A stretch of DNA of 64,000 nt from Maea johnstoni (Eukaryota > Annelida > Polychaeta > Spionida > Magelonidae): assembly GCA_963942565.1 (NCBI GenBank), contig OZ012685.1:45002349-45066348 (forward strand), in the 5' to 3' direction. This document shows positions 1 to 11,300 of the stretch, one piece after another (position 1 is the first letter of the stretch; the number at the start of each line of letters is the position of its first letter). The position numbers and the translations under genes were made by a program. The notes under the pieces were generated by a model. The model had not been told where the DNA came from. It ran no database searches and saw nothing but the letters and a program-made list of their open reading frames with translations.

Positions 1-352
1 AAGATGAATATATAATGCAATATTTACATCTAGAGAACTTTGGTAATAGCTCATTTGAGGTGGACTCATTAAAAGGATGTCTTAGGGACAAATTAAACTC
101 AGTTAAGAGTTCATGCATACAAACACAGGAAACCCACGAGAAGGATTAATAGAACCTTTTTTCCTTTTAGTGAAGCCAACATTTCTCAGTTGACCAAGTT
201 TTCGTGGTGGTGAATATCAAAGTTGGAAATATGTCTATTGTACTACTGTCGCATACTAGTTTATGTGAGACACAATTTATACTAAGATATCCATACATGA
301 GCTTAATAATTGTTACTCAGAAAAACACAAATCCTAGGGGGGGGGGGAATTA

Positions 353-392
<40 letters not shown>
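353..392. repeat. (ATT)n microsatellite
   Basis: About 13 uninterrupted trinucleotide units directly after a G run and a TAA. Confidence 0.95.
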
Positions 393-393
<1 letters not shown>

Positions 394-961
394 GGGTGCA
401 GTCTGAGGGTGTAAGGATAAAATCCCCTCATAATTGGGTCAAGAATGTATCACAATATTAGCTATTATTAGAAGCACTGCCCCAAGTAATAGACCCTGAC
501 TAAAAAGGAGAATACCAAGCTGCCAAGTGCTGCTTTTATCTGGTGTCCATAAAGAACCAGACTAGTCATTGAAAATGATGAGCACAGGCATTGTCAGTAA
601 TAGTACTTCACATTATAATTCATTTGGCCTATATCAGTCAACTACTCGCTTTTATCTAGGCATTTCACCCGTACCAAATTAATCTTGGAATACCAAGGAA
701 AATCTAGGTTTTTGGTGGAAAATACAGGATTTCCTAGGAAGTCTCAAATACATTTGGTGAGGGCCCCGTTTCTCTGAACTTTGCTACAGTAAGCTGACTA
801 TCCCCAAACTACTTGTAATATCTTCATTAGACCTATTTGCATCTTGCTTTAATGAGCAAAATATTCAAGCGAATAAATATTTCAGATAAGTACACATATG
901 AATCAGAACCACCTAGTTGGATGGTGTATACCACAAGAGGCTCCTATGGCAAACGATATCC

Positions 962-1162
962 TTAACCCTTATGCTGCTGGTGGCTAATTTGGCCATTACA
1001 AAGAGTTACAAAATCCTAAAAGAATGAATGAAACCCTGGGACATGATGGGTACTAATTTTAGAGTATTCAGCGAGAGTTTTCCAGTGAATACCAACTTGA
1101 CAGGGTTAAGATTGATTTCCTAGTGCTTTTGACGAAAGTAGCCTTAGCATTCAAAGGGTTAA
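962..1162 (+). mobile_element. TTAA-1 MITE (piggyBac-like), copy 1
   Basis: Bounded by TTAA on both sides; begins CCCTTATGCTGCTGG and ends near TTCAAAGGG. Family-wide internal blocks (GGCTAATTTGG, AAACCCTGG, ATACCAAC-TGACAGGGTT, GTAGCC) are present. No coding capacity. TTAA duplication and CCCTT termini suggest mobilisation by a piggyBac-type transposase; that assignment is inference. Confidence 0.85.
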
Positions 1163-1746
1163 CTCATATAACCAATATCAGGAAGAAGAGTAAGTTTCTT
1201 GGCCATAACCATCACAGATTCACCGGCTATCTAGATCACAGGTCCTTGTATTAATGCACTATATTTTCAACAATTTTCCAATGAATAGTACTACATATAT
1301 ATCCAAGTTAGCAAATGCAATGTACAGCGATAAAGGTTTCAATCCTGGGCAATTCATCCATGGCTGTGATAATTCCTAACTCCTGAATAAACTGTGCCAC
1401 TAATAAGATATGCTGAATCAGGAGTCGCAACGGTATGCCTTAATTTGTATTTATCCGATAATTTTACTTTTGGAATAAGGAATTTTTGTATCAAGTAGAG
1501 ATACATCTTTGTATGATCAACTGTCCTCAAGTTCATTTTAAGTAGGATATTGCCCCACAACTCTCCAATCCAAGATTAAATCAGAACGTTAGGTTCAGTC
1601 CAATCATTATCAAGGAACAGAGTTGCTTGGCAAAACCTTTCACATAGTCTGTGGTCTGAAATATTTAGGAATCATCATTGATGTAAAACATAGACGGCAG
1701 TGTGACTCAGAAAAGGAAATACCATTTCCCTTCAAATTTAGAGTTT

Positions 1747-1960
1747 TTAACCCTTCTAATGCTAAGGCTACTTTCGTCCAAATCACAAGGACATGAAGAT
1801 TTTTGAAGATTTTCTAAACCCTGTCATGTTGGTATTCACTGGATAGCTCTTTCTGAGTACTCTCAGATGAGTAGCCATTTGCCAGGGTTTCTGTCATTTT
1901 TTCATGGTTTTCACATCATTGTGTATTTGCCAAACCAGCCACCAGCAGCATAAGGGTTAA
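1747..1960 (-). mobile_element. TTAA-1 MITE, copy 2 (reverse)
   Basis: TTAA at both ends (1747-1750, 1957-1960); terminus reads CACCAGCAGCATAAGGG on the plus strand. About 214 bp. Confidence 0.85.
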
Positions 1961-2072
1961 GGCACAACCCTTGTAGGAGTCATCTGCCATTTCTATTATA
2001 CCCCTTCATAGCATCATTTTGACTTGTTATTAATGATCTGCCTATCCATATTAAGTGCTTTACTCTGCCCAG

Positions 2073-2285
2073 TTAACCCTTATGCTGCTGATGGCTAATT
2101 TGGCCAATACAAAATGATGCAAAAAACCTTGAAAAATGACAAACCCTGGCATATGGATACTCATCTGATAGTACTCAGCGAGAGCATTCCAATGAATACC
2201 GACATGACAGGGTTTAGATGATTTTCAAAAAATCTTTGCATCCTTGTGCTTTGAACGAAAGTAGCCTCAGCATTGGAAGGGTTAG
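2073..2285 (+). mobile_element. TTAA-1 MITE, copy 3
   Basis: Left TTAA intact, right flank TTAG (one change). Complete internal blocks. Confidence 0.85.
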
Positions 2286-2586
2286 GAGATGTTTATTATC
2301 TGGTAGGTGTGTATATGTGTATATCTTGGGCACTATAATCATCAATTGGTTCAATTACATTTTTCACCAGTTGTTCATAGGCCCTCCACGAGGATATTCT
2401 GATGCACTATACATGAAGATAGACTCAAAATTTAATAGTGGACCTCAGATACCGATTTGATTATTCTGCTCTCCTAATGATAGTGAATTACTTTAAGGAT
2501 GGTGTTCAAAAATACCAAGTATCCCCGATGTCAAAGATTGTGTGTAATGCATGTACCATTTAACTGAAAGTTCTGACACATGAATG

Positions 2587-2799
2587 ATACCCCTTATGCT
2601 GCTGGTGGCTGATTTTGCTAAAACAAAATTATGCAAAAAACCTGAAAAATGACTGAAACCCTGGCACATGGGTACTCATCTGAAAGTAATCAGCGAGAGC
2701 TTGCTAATGAATACCAACATGACAGGGTTTGAAGAGTTTTCAAAAATCTTTGCGTCCTTGTGCTTTGGACGAAAGTAGCCTCAGCATTGGAAGGGTTAA
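2587..2799 (+). mobile_element. TTAA-1 MITE, copy 4
   Basis: Starts CCCTTATGCTGCTGG after a decayed ATAC flank; right TTAA intact at 2796-2799. Confidence 0.83.
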
Positions 2800-3183
2800 G
2801 ACTCTACCTAATTTTCCTGAAAGAATTGAAATAGATCTTATGATTAAACTTTCAGTAATACGCTTATTGATTATTAAACAATATTCCTATATTTATCAGG
2901 TCAGTCTTAGTATGGAATTATACCAAAATAGCAGCAATCAGTTGATGTAACCTCAAGCTATCTGATCTACACCACAGTGAATGTGAAACACAAGATTATG
3001 TCCACTCTCCTCACATACATGTTTTTTGTAGTCAGAAATCAAATACACTTCAGATTGTGCATAGATGAGGCTGTCCATTCTCATGTTGGCATTCATTGCA
3101 ATTATAAAATTCTGCAAAGTTCAACTGTAGCTGTAGCTTATATTAATGGTTTTACAGTATCTGGTCTTTATTCAGAGGGAACG

Positions 3184-3368
3184 TTAACCCCTATGCTGAT
3201 GGTGACTAATTTGGCCAATACAAAATGATGCAAAAAAGCTGAAAAATGATAGAAACCCTGACACACAGATACTCATCTGAGAGCGACAGGACATGTCAGG
3301 GTTTAGATGGGTTTCAAAAATTGTTGCATCCTTGTGCTTTGGAATAGCCTCAGCACTGGAAGGGTTAA
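3184..3368 (+). mobile_element. TTAA-1 MITE, copy 5, internally shortened
   Basis: TTAA at both ends; about 30 bp shorter than its relatives because the CTCAGCGAGAGC...ATACCAACAT stretch is partly lost. Confidence 0.82.
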
Positions 3369-3647
3369 TGAGGTTTAATAGGTTGTATATCAAAACAAAA
3401 ATTGGGAAAGCCTAGGGTTTAACAGTTTTAACAGTTTTTCAAAAACATTCAAAGATAGGAGTTCATCAGGTTGGATGGGAATTAGGGAAATATCAACTTG
3501 TCATAAGTACTCATTGTAATGATGGCTCTATTATATTGATGATGACCATGGATATTGCCATAGATTCAATAGTGTTTGAACTAATTGCCATTTAGTAAAG
3601 TCACTAAAGATGAGTGAGTGATGAGAAAAGAGTGATTTATAATTGAT

Positions 3648-3861
3648 TTAACCCTTATGCTGCTGATGACTAATTCAGTCAACACAAAAATATGCAAAAA
3701 TCCTAAAAAAATGACCGAAACCCTGGCAAATGGGTACTCATCTGAGAGTACTCAGCGAGAGCTTTCAAATGAATACCAACATGACAGGGTTTCGATGGTT
3801 TTCAAAGATCTTAGCATTCTTGTGCTTTGGACGAATGTAGCCTCAGCATTGGAAGGGTTAA
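3648..3861 (+). mobile_element. TTAA-1 MITE, copy 6
   Basis: TTAA both ends, full internal structure, little decay. Confidence 0.86.
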
Positions 3862-4568
3862 GAATCCTAAAGCATAAGTCTGACACCACCAACCAGTTCC
3901 TAAGACCCCATTCTAATATTATTAGTATACAGGTGTCTACTAGTGTCTTCGCGATTAATGCATTTGTCAAAACAATACAACTTTTTTCATTTCATTATTT
4001 ATTTGCCTATATTTATGTGGGTTTGTAATAATATAAATAAAACCACAGAACTTTATAAATGTCTACCTGTTATGTTCTAGACAAAGTAAATAAAAAATGA
4101 ACATACATACTAAATAGCATCCTTCTAGAAAGGAATAAGGCTAAGATCTCACTTATAAGATTGCAGTATTCATATGTGTATTTTTTAAGAAAACCTTTTT
4201 GTTCTCTTTGGCAGTTTCTTTCATAGGATGGACTTGTGAAGCAGATGAAATATACAATAGAGCTATGCAATATACAAGATTCCACATCTGCCTATTTCTT
4301 TTCCCTTATTTTAGAAATCACAGATCAAGGGCCATTATGGGAAACCCATATGAGGGTTGGTTCCTTTCACAAAAATAAACTGTAAGTCAAACTTTCAATG
4401 TGAAGCAACATACTGTTGTAAGAACCCACTTACTTCCCTAGAAATTTGGCTACTAAGCCATAGCAATATTTCCAGTGATCCCAAAGCATAAGATATTGAG
4501 AAAAGTGACTCAAACTGTACAGGTATGCCATCTTTTCTAAAGCTAGGCAGAAAAAGGCAGAAAAAGAG

Positions 4569-4814
4569 CAGGGTGCAACATAGGTTCCAAATCATTACTT
4601 GCCGAGCAGGGCAAGCTGCCCCTAAAGTTTACTTGCCCCGCCGGCACTTCCACTTGCCCTGCCACTCTGTTAAACAAAGGTGAGTTACATTGCGAGGAAT
4701 CTGCACAAAACACTACCTGCCGAGCAGGGCAAGTAAGGGTCTTATTCTGCTTGCCTGATTGCCGTTTTTTGCCGAATTCACTCGCAACGGGGCAAGTGGT
4801 TATGTTGCACGCTG
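4569..4814 (+). mobile_element. hAT-like MITE with 5-bp target duplication (GCAACAT family), copy 1
   Basis: Termini CAGGGTGCAACATA and (inverted) CAGCGTGCAACATAACC, flanked by AAGAG on both sides (4564-4568, 4815-4819). The interior repeats a GCCGAGCAGGGCAAG motif. 246 bp, no coding capacity. Its relative lies at 18980-19211. Confidence 0.8.
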
Positions 4815-5147
4815 AAGAGTACCTGACAGTACACCACATGTTTTTGTGAAGGAACCCACCCTTTGTGTGACTTCTAGCCAATTAAGTATGTGGTAATGAA
4901 AAGGCAAAGATTTTATAAGTGGAAATCTCTCTAATACAAGTGAATACGCTCTTGTCCACTATGTATCCTTTGGACACAGCAGTAACCTTGAGCACAGATC
5001 CTATAGTAAAAAGTATTTTCCTCTCTCGGTAGAGTCTAAAGTTTCTTATCTGTACAGCTACCTCAACACAGTTGGAGTTCAGTATGCTATTCAAGAAATA
5101 GTCCAGCCCACCACTGTGTACTTCACGACAATTGGTTTCTCGTTTGC

Positions 5148-5301
5148 TTATTTGTGCTGTTCGTTGATATCGTCGCCTACATTTCCTAGTATCTCGGATA
5201 CATACGCAGACATGTCTATTTCCGCACTCTCATATTTCTTGATGAAAGGGTGTTGTAAAAGTTGAAGATAGTTTGGTCGTTCTGACACTTGTTTCTGCAG
5301 G
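5148..5301 (-). CDS. MAP2K6: MAP2K terminal coding exon 8
   Basis: 154 bases ending in TAA. Completes the split cysteine, then [19 protein letters not shown] and the C-terminal tail [20 protein letters not shown]. The 140 + 154 base total restores frame exactly. The tail after HPF is slightly longer than in human MKK6. The nearest canonical polyadenylation signal I noticed on this strand is at 4003-3998, more than 1 kb away, so the 3' UTR end is not resolved. Confidence 0.95.
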
Positions 5302-8300
5302 CTGAAAAAACAAACAAAACGAATCATGAGACAGTTATCTACAGCAACTGAATGAGAACAGGAAATTTATCTCCTCTTTCTTACCATATTTAGGCCAGAT
5401 CGTGACTAGTCACTTATAAGTTGTGTAGGAAACCAGAGTATCTGGGAAATACCACCCCTAACCCCAAGTCACTGACAACTTTCTCACATACCCCGACAGA
5501 GATTCAAACACAGGCAATGTTGAAAGAAGTCAGAGCCAATGTCTTAGACCACAGGCCCCTCCCCCCCCCACTAAGAACGACGTCTACATAGTAGATCATT
5601 GTCTAAACAGTAGAGGACAGTACATGACCACAAGTATTACCAAATATGTTTCATTAAACAGACAGCAATTGGTCCTCATAAGTAATTATCAGAAAAGAAG
5701 TAAAACAAGTGAAACATTTGATATTATCAAAGCATGAATCAGATAATAAGAGGTTTTCCTTAGACTGTGTTCAATATGAAATGCAGATTCTACACTGTAT
5801 GTGTTTTTAATGTACCTTTAGGTAGACAGGATATTGCAATCATGATATTCCTAATTTTATTGGACTTCATATGATTGGATACTCACCACTGTACTATGAA
5901 GTCTTCAAACTCGGAAGAGAACTGGTCTGGAGGTAGTCTAGGAGGGTCATCTTTGACAACCTGTTTGAGTTGTTCAAAAGGAGTGCCCCATGAGGCATAT
6001 GGGAATTTGCCTGTGGCCAATTCAATCTGAAAAACAATGCAAATATGTTAATTATTGATAATGAAAGAGTGTCCATATTAAGGTGTAGTTATTGGAGCAT
6101 CATAGCAGGAGAATATTTGGTATAATATAAAGCCAAATTATTTCAAATGGCAATCAAGGATGATTTGTAATTTAAGGCAATAAGAAAGAGCAAAGCTAGC
6201 AGGGTGCCTGAAGATCATTTTGATACCCATAACTTAGAAAATCATATTTCAGAATAACCAAATGTGTCAGTCAGGAATTTCTGAAACAGTCTATTTCAAA
6301 CAATAACGGAAACATCTTCCATTTGATTCGAATTCTTAAACATTACTTTAGGACACAAAGCATTTTGTCAATTATCATATAAATGTTAATGGTTGCTACT
6401 TAAAAAATGTTATAGTTTCCCATGGAAATAGGACACAAAAAACTTTGAGGATTGCCAATTAGGAACAACCAGTTTTAAACCCCTGGTTTAGGCTGAATGG
6501 ATATACTCAATATTTGATAGTTGATATCTATTTCTGAAGTTAACTGTACTAACCATTGTGATCCCTAAGCTCCACACATCTGATTTGATATCATATCCAG
6601 TGTGTCCCCTCTCTGGGTTGATTCTCTCGGGCTGTAAGAAACAATTAAAATATAAATTAAATAACTAAACCAGTACAGTGTCCAAACACAAGGTAGTCTG
6701 ACTAGTCTCGGCTAGTAAACATGTGAAAAGGGGCCAGTAGGGATAGTAAATTCCAGACCGTTATAGCCCAACCAGACTAGACCAAATTTACCAGTTATAG
6801 TAAGATAGCTAAGCTGACATGATGACATCTTGATTGGTGTTTGAAATAAGATCTAAATGAAAAGAATTTTCTTGCACATTTTGGTGATAAATAAGGTTAA
6901 ATCACAATAATTATTTTTATTGTAAGGCAGGGCTAGAACAGGTTGAAGTAGGGCTAGTAGATTCCAGATGCCACTAGTCCTACCAGGCTTGTATATTGTT
7001 TTGATTAATGTCAGACCCTGACATATAACTTTATTTTTACTACAAAGTTGCAATAGTTACTACAATAGTTGGTAGCTTGTATCTACAGTCAATAAAGATT
7101 CATTCATTCATTTAACCCATTCACACACAGAGATCTTCTAGAAAGTAGTGTCTGCTACTTTCATACTTTTCAAAATAACTTTAGAATAAAGCAAAAGTTC
7201 ACAAAATATTAGGAGAGTTGTTGTTTGACTTCTCTCTAACATTTTTACCTTCAATTATTTTCCAAAAAAATGCTTTTGTTAGAAAAATATTTCCACAATT
7301 GTCAGGCCTGATTTGGCCGCTCTGAGCATTAATGGGTTAATTACTAAAGATGGAAATAAAACACTTACTGCCATATAAGGTTTGCAAATAAAACACTTAC
7401 TGCCATATAAGGTTTGCAAATAAAACACTTACTGCCATATAAGGTTTGCAAATAAAACACTTACTGCCATATAAGGTTTGCAAATAAAACACTTACTGCC
7501 ATATAAGGTTTGCATCCAGCATCCATGGTCTTGGCCACGGAATCTACAAGATGGCCGCTGATACCGAAATCACAGATTTTCACTACACCTTCTTTATTGA
7601 TTAAAATATTGGAGGGCTTGACATCTCGGTGGATAACCTTGAGTTCTGTTTGTAAGTATAACAAGGCTTTCACTACCTGTAAGATGGAAATTAAAGAAAA
7701 ACATTTTTACAAAGGCAATCAATCTATGACAGATACAACTATCAGACAAAGTACCACATCCTTAGATACAAGTAGCATTATCAGACAATGCAGTTTTCTA
7801 GATATTGCTGTCTTGAGTTTTCTATCAAAATTATTTATTTCACTGAAAATTCCCAATACCTGCCATTACATTAAATATTATACTGTGTGACTCAACCATC
7901 CAAAGAACATCAATATATAACTGTACCAATATCAAATCCCTTTCCAGTCTGTCTAATCATTCCATAAAAACTCACAGTAGAAATACATTTGTTGTTATAA
8001 TTACTAATTAATAATGGCATTTCACATACCAATTGGATGTTTTATGAATATGAATAAGAGCTGGAACTTGAAACCAATAATAAATTTGAAAAGTATCTAT
8101 GGTAGAAAATAAACAACATTTGTGTAGTTTCATGCCCCGTTTGAACGTCAAATACTTACTGAAACAGCTATTTTGCCTAATATTTCTTCTGGTATGGTCT
8201 TGCTAGCTTTGTACACTTTTTTGTAGAATTGATCTAAAGAACTGTCCATAACTTCCATACATATCCACACATCTCCTTCTCTGAACAGGGCTCCATAGAA

Positions 8301-11300
8301 CTGGACCGTGTAGTTGCAGGACCCGCTGCGCATCGACACGTCTAGATCCATGAGAAGGCGCTTCTGTTCCCGTGTGTTAACTGTTGCTGTGATTCTCTGA
8401 AAAATACCAATGTCATTCAATAAACAGAAAAATAGAATACAGGTGAACTTGGATATGACGGACTCAATGGGACCAGGAAAATTGGTCCGTCATATGCAAA
8501 ATCCGTCGTATACATATTACGAATACTTGATATGCATCGGACTGGGACCAAGCATATCGTCTGTCATATGCAAAAATCCATCGTACAGTGGTCCGTCATA
8601 TCCAAGTTCACCTGTACCGCAAAAACACCGACCAAAAATATAGCGATACATCTCATTGAAAGCACCCAAAGGATGTGAACACCAAATGTGAACGCTATTT
8701 TCTGAGAGGAAAGCAAAAAGTGTGTTGGTGTGCATAAGCGCAGCACCAACAAATTTTCTCGTAATCTTAGATCATAATATGCAGGTCAAGAAAAATTATG
8801 TCACTTTCCAATCAGGACTAGTGGATGTTTAAGTTTATGTTGACACTTGAAGCTATGATAGATAGATGGCACCACCTGGTATCTCGAGAGGATTTGCCAC
8901 TCAAACTGAGTCATATTCACCTGGTGAGATAAATGTGAACTAATTAGACCACCCTGGCCACCTTGACCACTTGGTGCACGGTAAAAGAAAAACTTGAACA
9001 CAGATAAAACATATTTGACAACCTTAACCCTTATACTGTTGGCTAATTAGGCCAATACAACATGATGCTAAAATCCTATAAAATGATTGAAACCCTGGCT
9101 CATCTGAGAGTACCCAGTGAGAGCTTTCCAATGAATACTGTATAACTGGTTAATTTGGCGTGGTTTTTAATTTGGCGTTTTTTGGCGAATGCCCATCAAC
9201 GCCAAATTAAAGATCGCATAAAAATATGTCTACATAAAGAATGCGTTGTTCTGACTGCTCCAGACGCCAAAATAAATACAGGGAAAATACTTTTTTGAAA
9301 AAAAACACGCCAACTTAAGTACACGCCTAATTAACCAGTTATACAGTACCAACATGACAGGGTTTAGATGGTTTTCAAAAATCTTTGCATCCTTGTGCAT
9401 TGGAAGGGTTAAGAAATCTAGGCTAGCACCACTGTAGTAGCTCTGCTCACCTTTACAGCCATGATGGTATTGCTGGGCCGGTGTCTGACTTTCTCCACCA
9501 CTCCATAGGCTCCTCTTCCCAGCTCAACTATGCTCTCCAAGTCTGTGGCCTCAACTGTAAACGTCTTATCTCCAATGGTGATGGTTGCCTTGTCATCAAG
9601 GTCTCTGGGAGGCCTGACAGAAAAGAAAGGTGAGAAAATAACAATTCTAAATAGCAACTACTGCTGTACATATATGCCAGGGCTCGACGCTAAGGGTGAA
9701 CCTATGGCCCCAGGCCAGTAGAAATTCCCAAGAACAGCTTCGGGCCAGTAAAAAAAGACCTCGACTGGTCCTACAGGCCCAGTAAACATTTGGAGACATT
9801 CTTGTTTAAAAAAATTCCACCGAGAATGTCCCCAAATGTTTTTGAAATAAATGAAGATAAAATCTATAAAGATAAATGTTGTGGTGAATTTTATGCAATG
9901 TTCTTATGTTAAAGAAAAAATGTAGGACCAGTAAATTTTTTGCAGGACCAGCAGATGCTAGGTGTTACTGGTCCTACAGGGCCAGTATCATTTTGAGTTA
10001 GCGTTGAGGCCTGTATGCTATTGGAAACATTAATAAAATGGCGCTTCTTTGTCTATATGGACAAGGCCAGTCAGAAAGGAAAATGAGAAAAAATCAATAC
10101 TGAAGAGCAATGACTATATCATATACTATATAACTAATATGAGTATACCCAAGATTACTTGAGACATACTTAGCAATTTAATTATCCATTGCCATTGCCA
10201 TTATTCAGGTCTGTAATTGTATCTTAGATTTGAAGTATGAAACAAGAGAGTATACCACCATTCTATAAGAATGATGTAATCAATTTCAGAGATTCAACAT
10301 GTATGGCTCTTTGAAAAGATTGCTTCATCACACCACAGATTTTGATTTAAGTGTAACACAGCTCTATGATCACACTATGTGCACTGAAAAAAACCCTAAG
10401 CTTGGGCTGTGGAATTCTTGCTTCAGTTGAAATGACCATATAAGGCTCTCAATCATCATGATGAACAAATATTGGTCCCTGGTGCATATGCATTAATTTG
10501 TCAATTACAAATCTGGCCATCCACCTATAATTTGGAAGAGTGCCAAACAAACTACATGTGTGACTTCAGACAATCAGTCAATATCATGTGCTATAAAGGG
10601 ACTGATGCAACAAGAAAATTTCCCTACCAGGAAAAGAGCCAATCAATGACCAGTAGCATGACTATCACATGTTGTTCGTAATTGCCATGAACTAATTTTT
10701 CATGACCAAGCCAGGAAGCAATATCCAAAAAATAAGCTGATGTGTTACTTGCCATTTTTTCAGATACTTTTACTGACTGCAAGACTTGAAACTTGAAGGT
10801 TTTTCCAAATGTTCAAGGGCAAGTATGAATACCACTCAAGCAAAGTAAATAAATGGTAACTAGTGTGGTGGACAAGTGAATGTTTCTGAGAATCCACATT
10901 GGCAATTCTCCAACTTTACTTATCATCTCAACCTTTTTAAGTGCAAGTAAAAATTAACTTAAAAACATAAACCGTATGGTCATTTGTGAATTTTGTACTG
11001 CAGAGAGGTGAACTGCTTAGTGCTAGCCTGCTTCATCATATGAATTGAAGATTTGAGTAGCTATCAGATTCGGTATGTTCTGGCATTGTAGAGACTGTCA
11101 CGCTCCAAAGCTTAATGAGTATTTCACTTATTCAAAATGACTATTATGTACAAAAAGCATTTTTCTGAGTACTGTCCTTAAATAAGGTATCCAGTAAATT
11201 CCACACACAAATATATACTAATGAATATGAAAAATTATACATGCACAATACTGGATCACAAACACTATTGCAGTATTGCACAGTGATGGGATTGCCCTGG

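Larger units (their letters stand above)
1..5147. other. Region downstream of MAP2K: MITE-rich, no gene recognised
   Basis: Holds six TTAA-flanked MITE copies, a short G run (337-347) followed by an ATT microsatellite (353-392), and one 5-bp-duplication element (4569-4814). The 3' UTR of the kinase gene must lie at its right end. Open frames here are short and repeat-derived or featureless. Confidence 0.7.

Noticed and set aside
3998-4003. Polyadenylation signal of MAP2K (AATAAA on the minus strand)
   Set aside because: It is over 1.1 kb from the stop in AT-rich DNA; not enough to call a 3' end.
3657-4028. 123-residue open frame on the plus strand
   Set aside because: Its first two thirds lie in a TTAA-1 MITE; other copies do not keep the frame.
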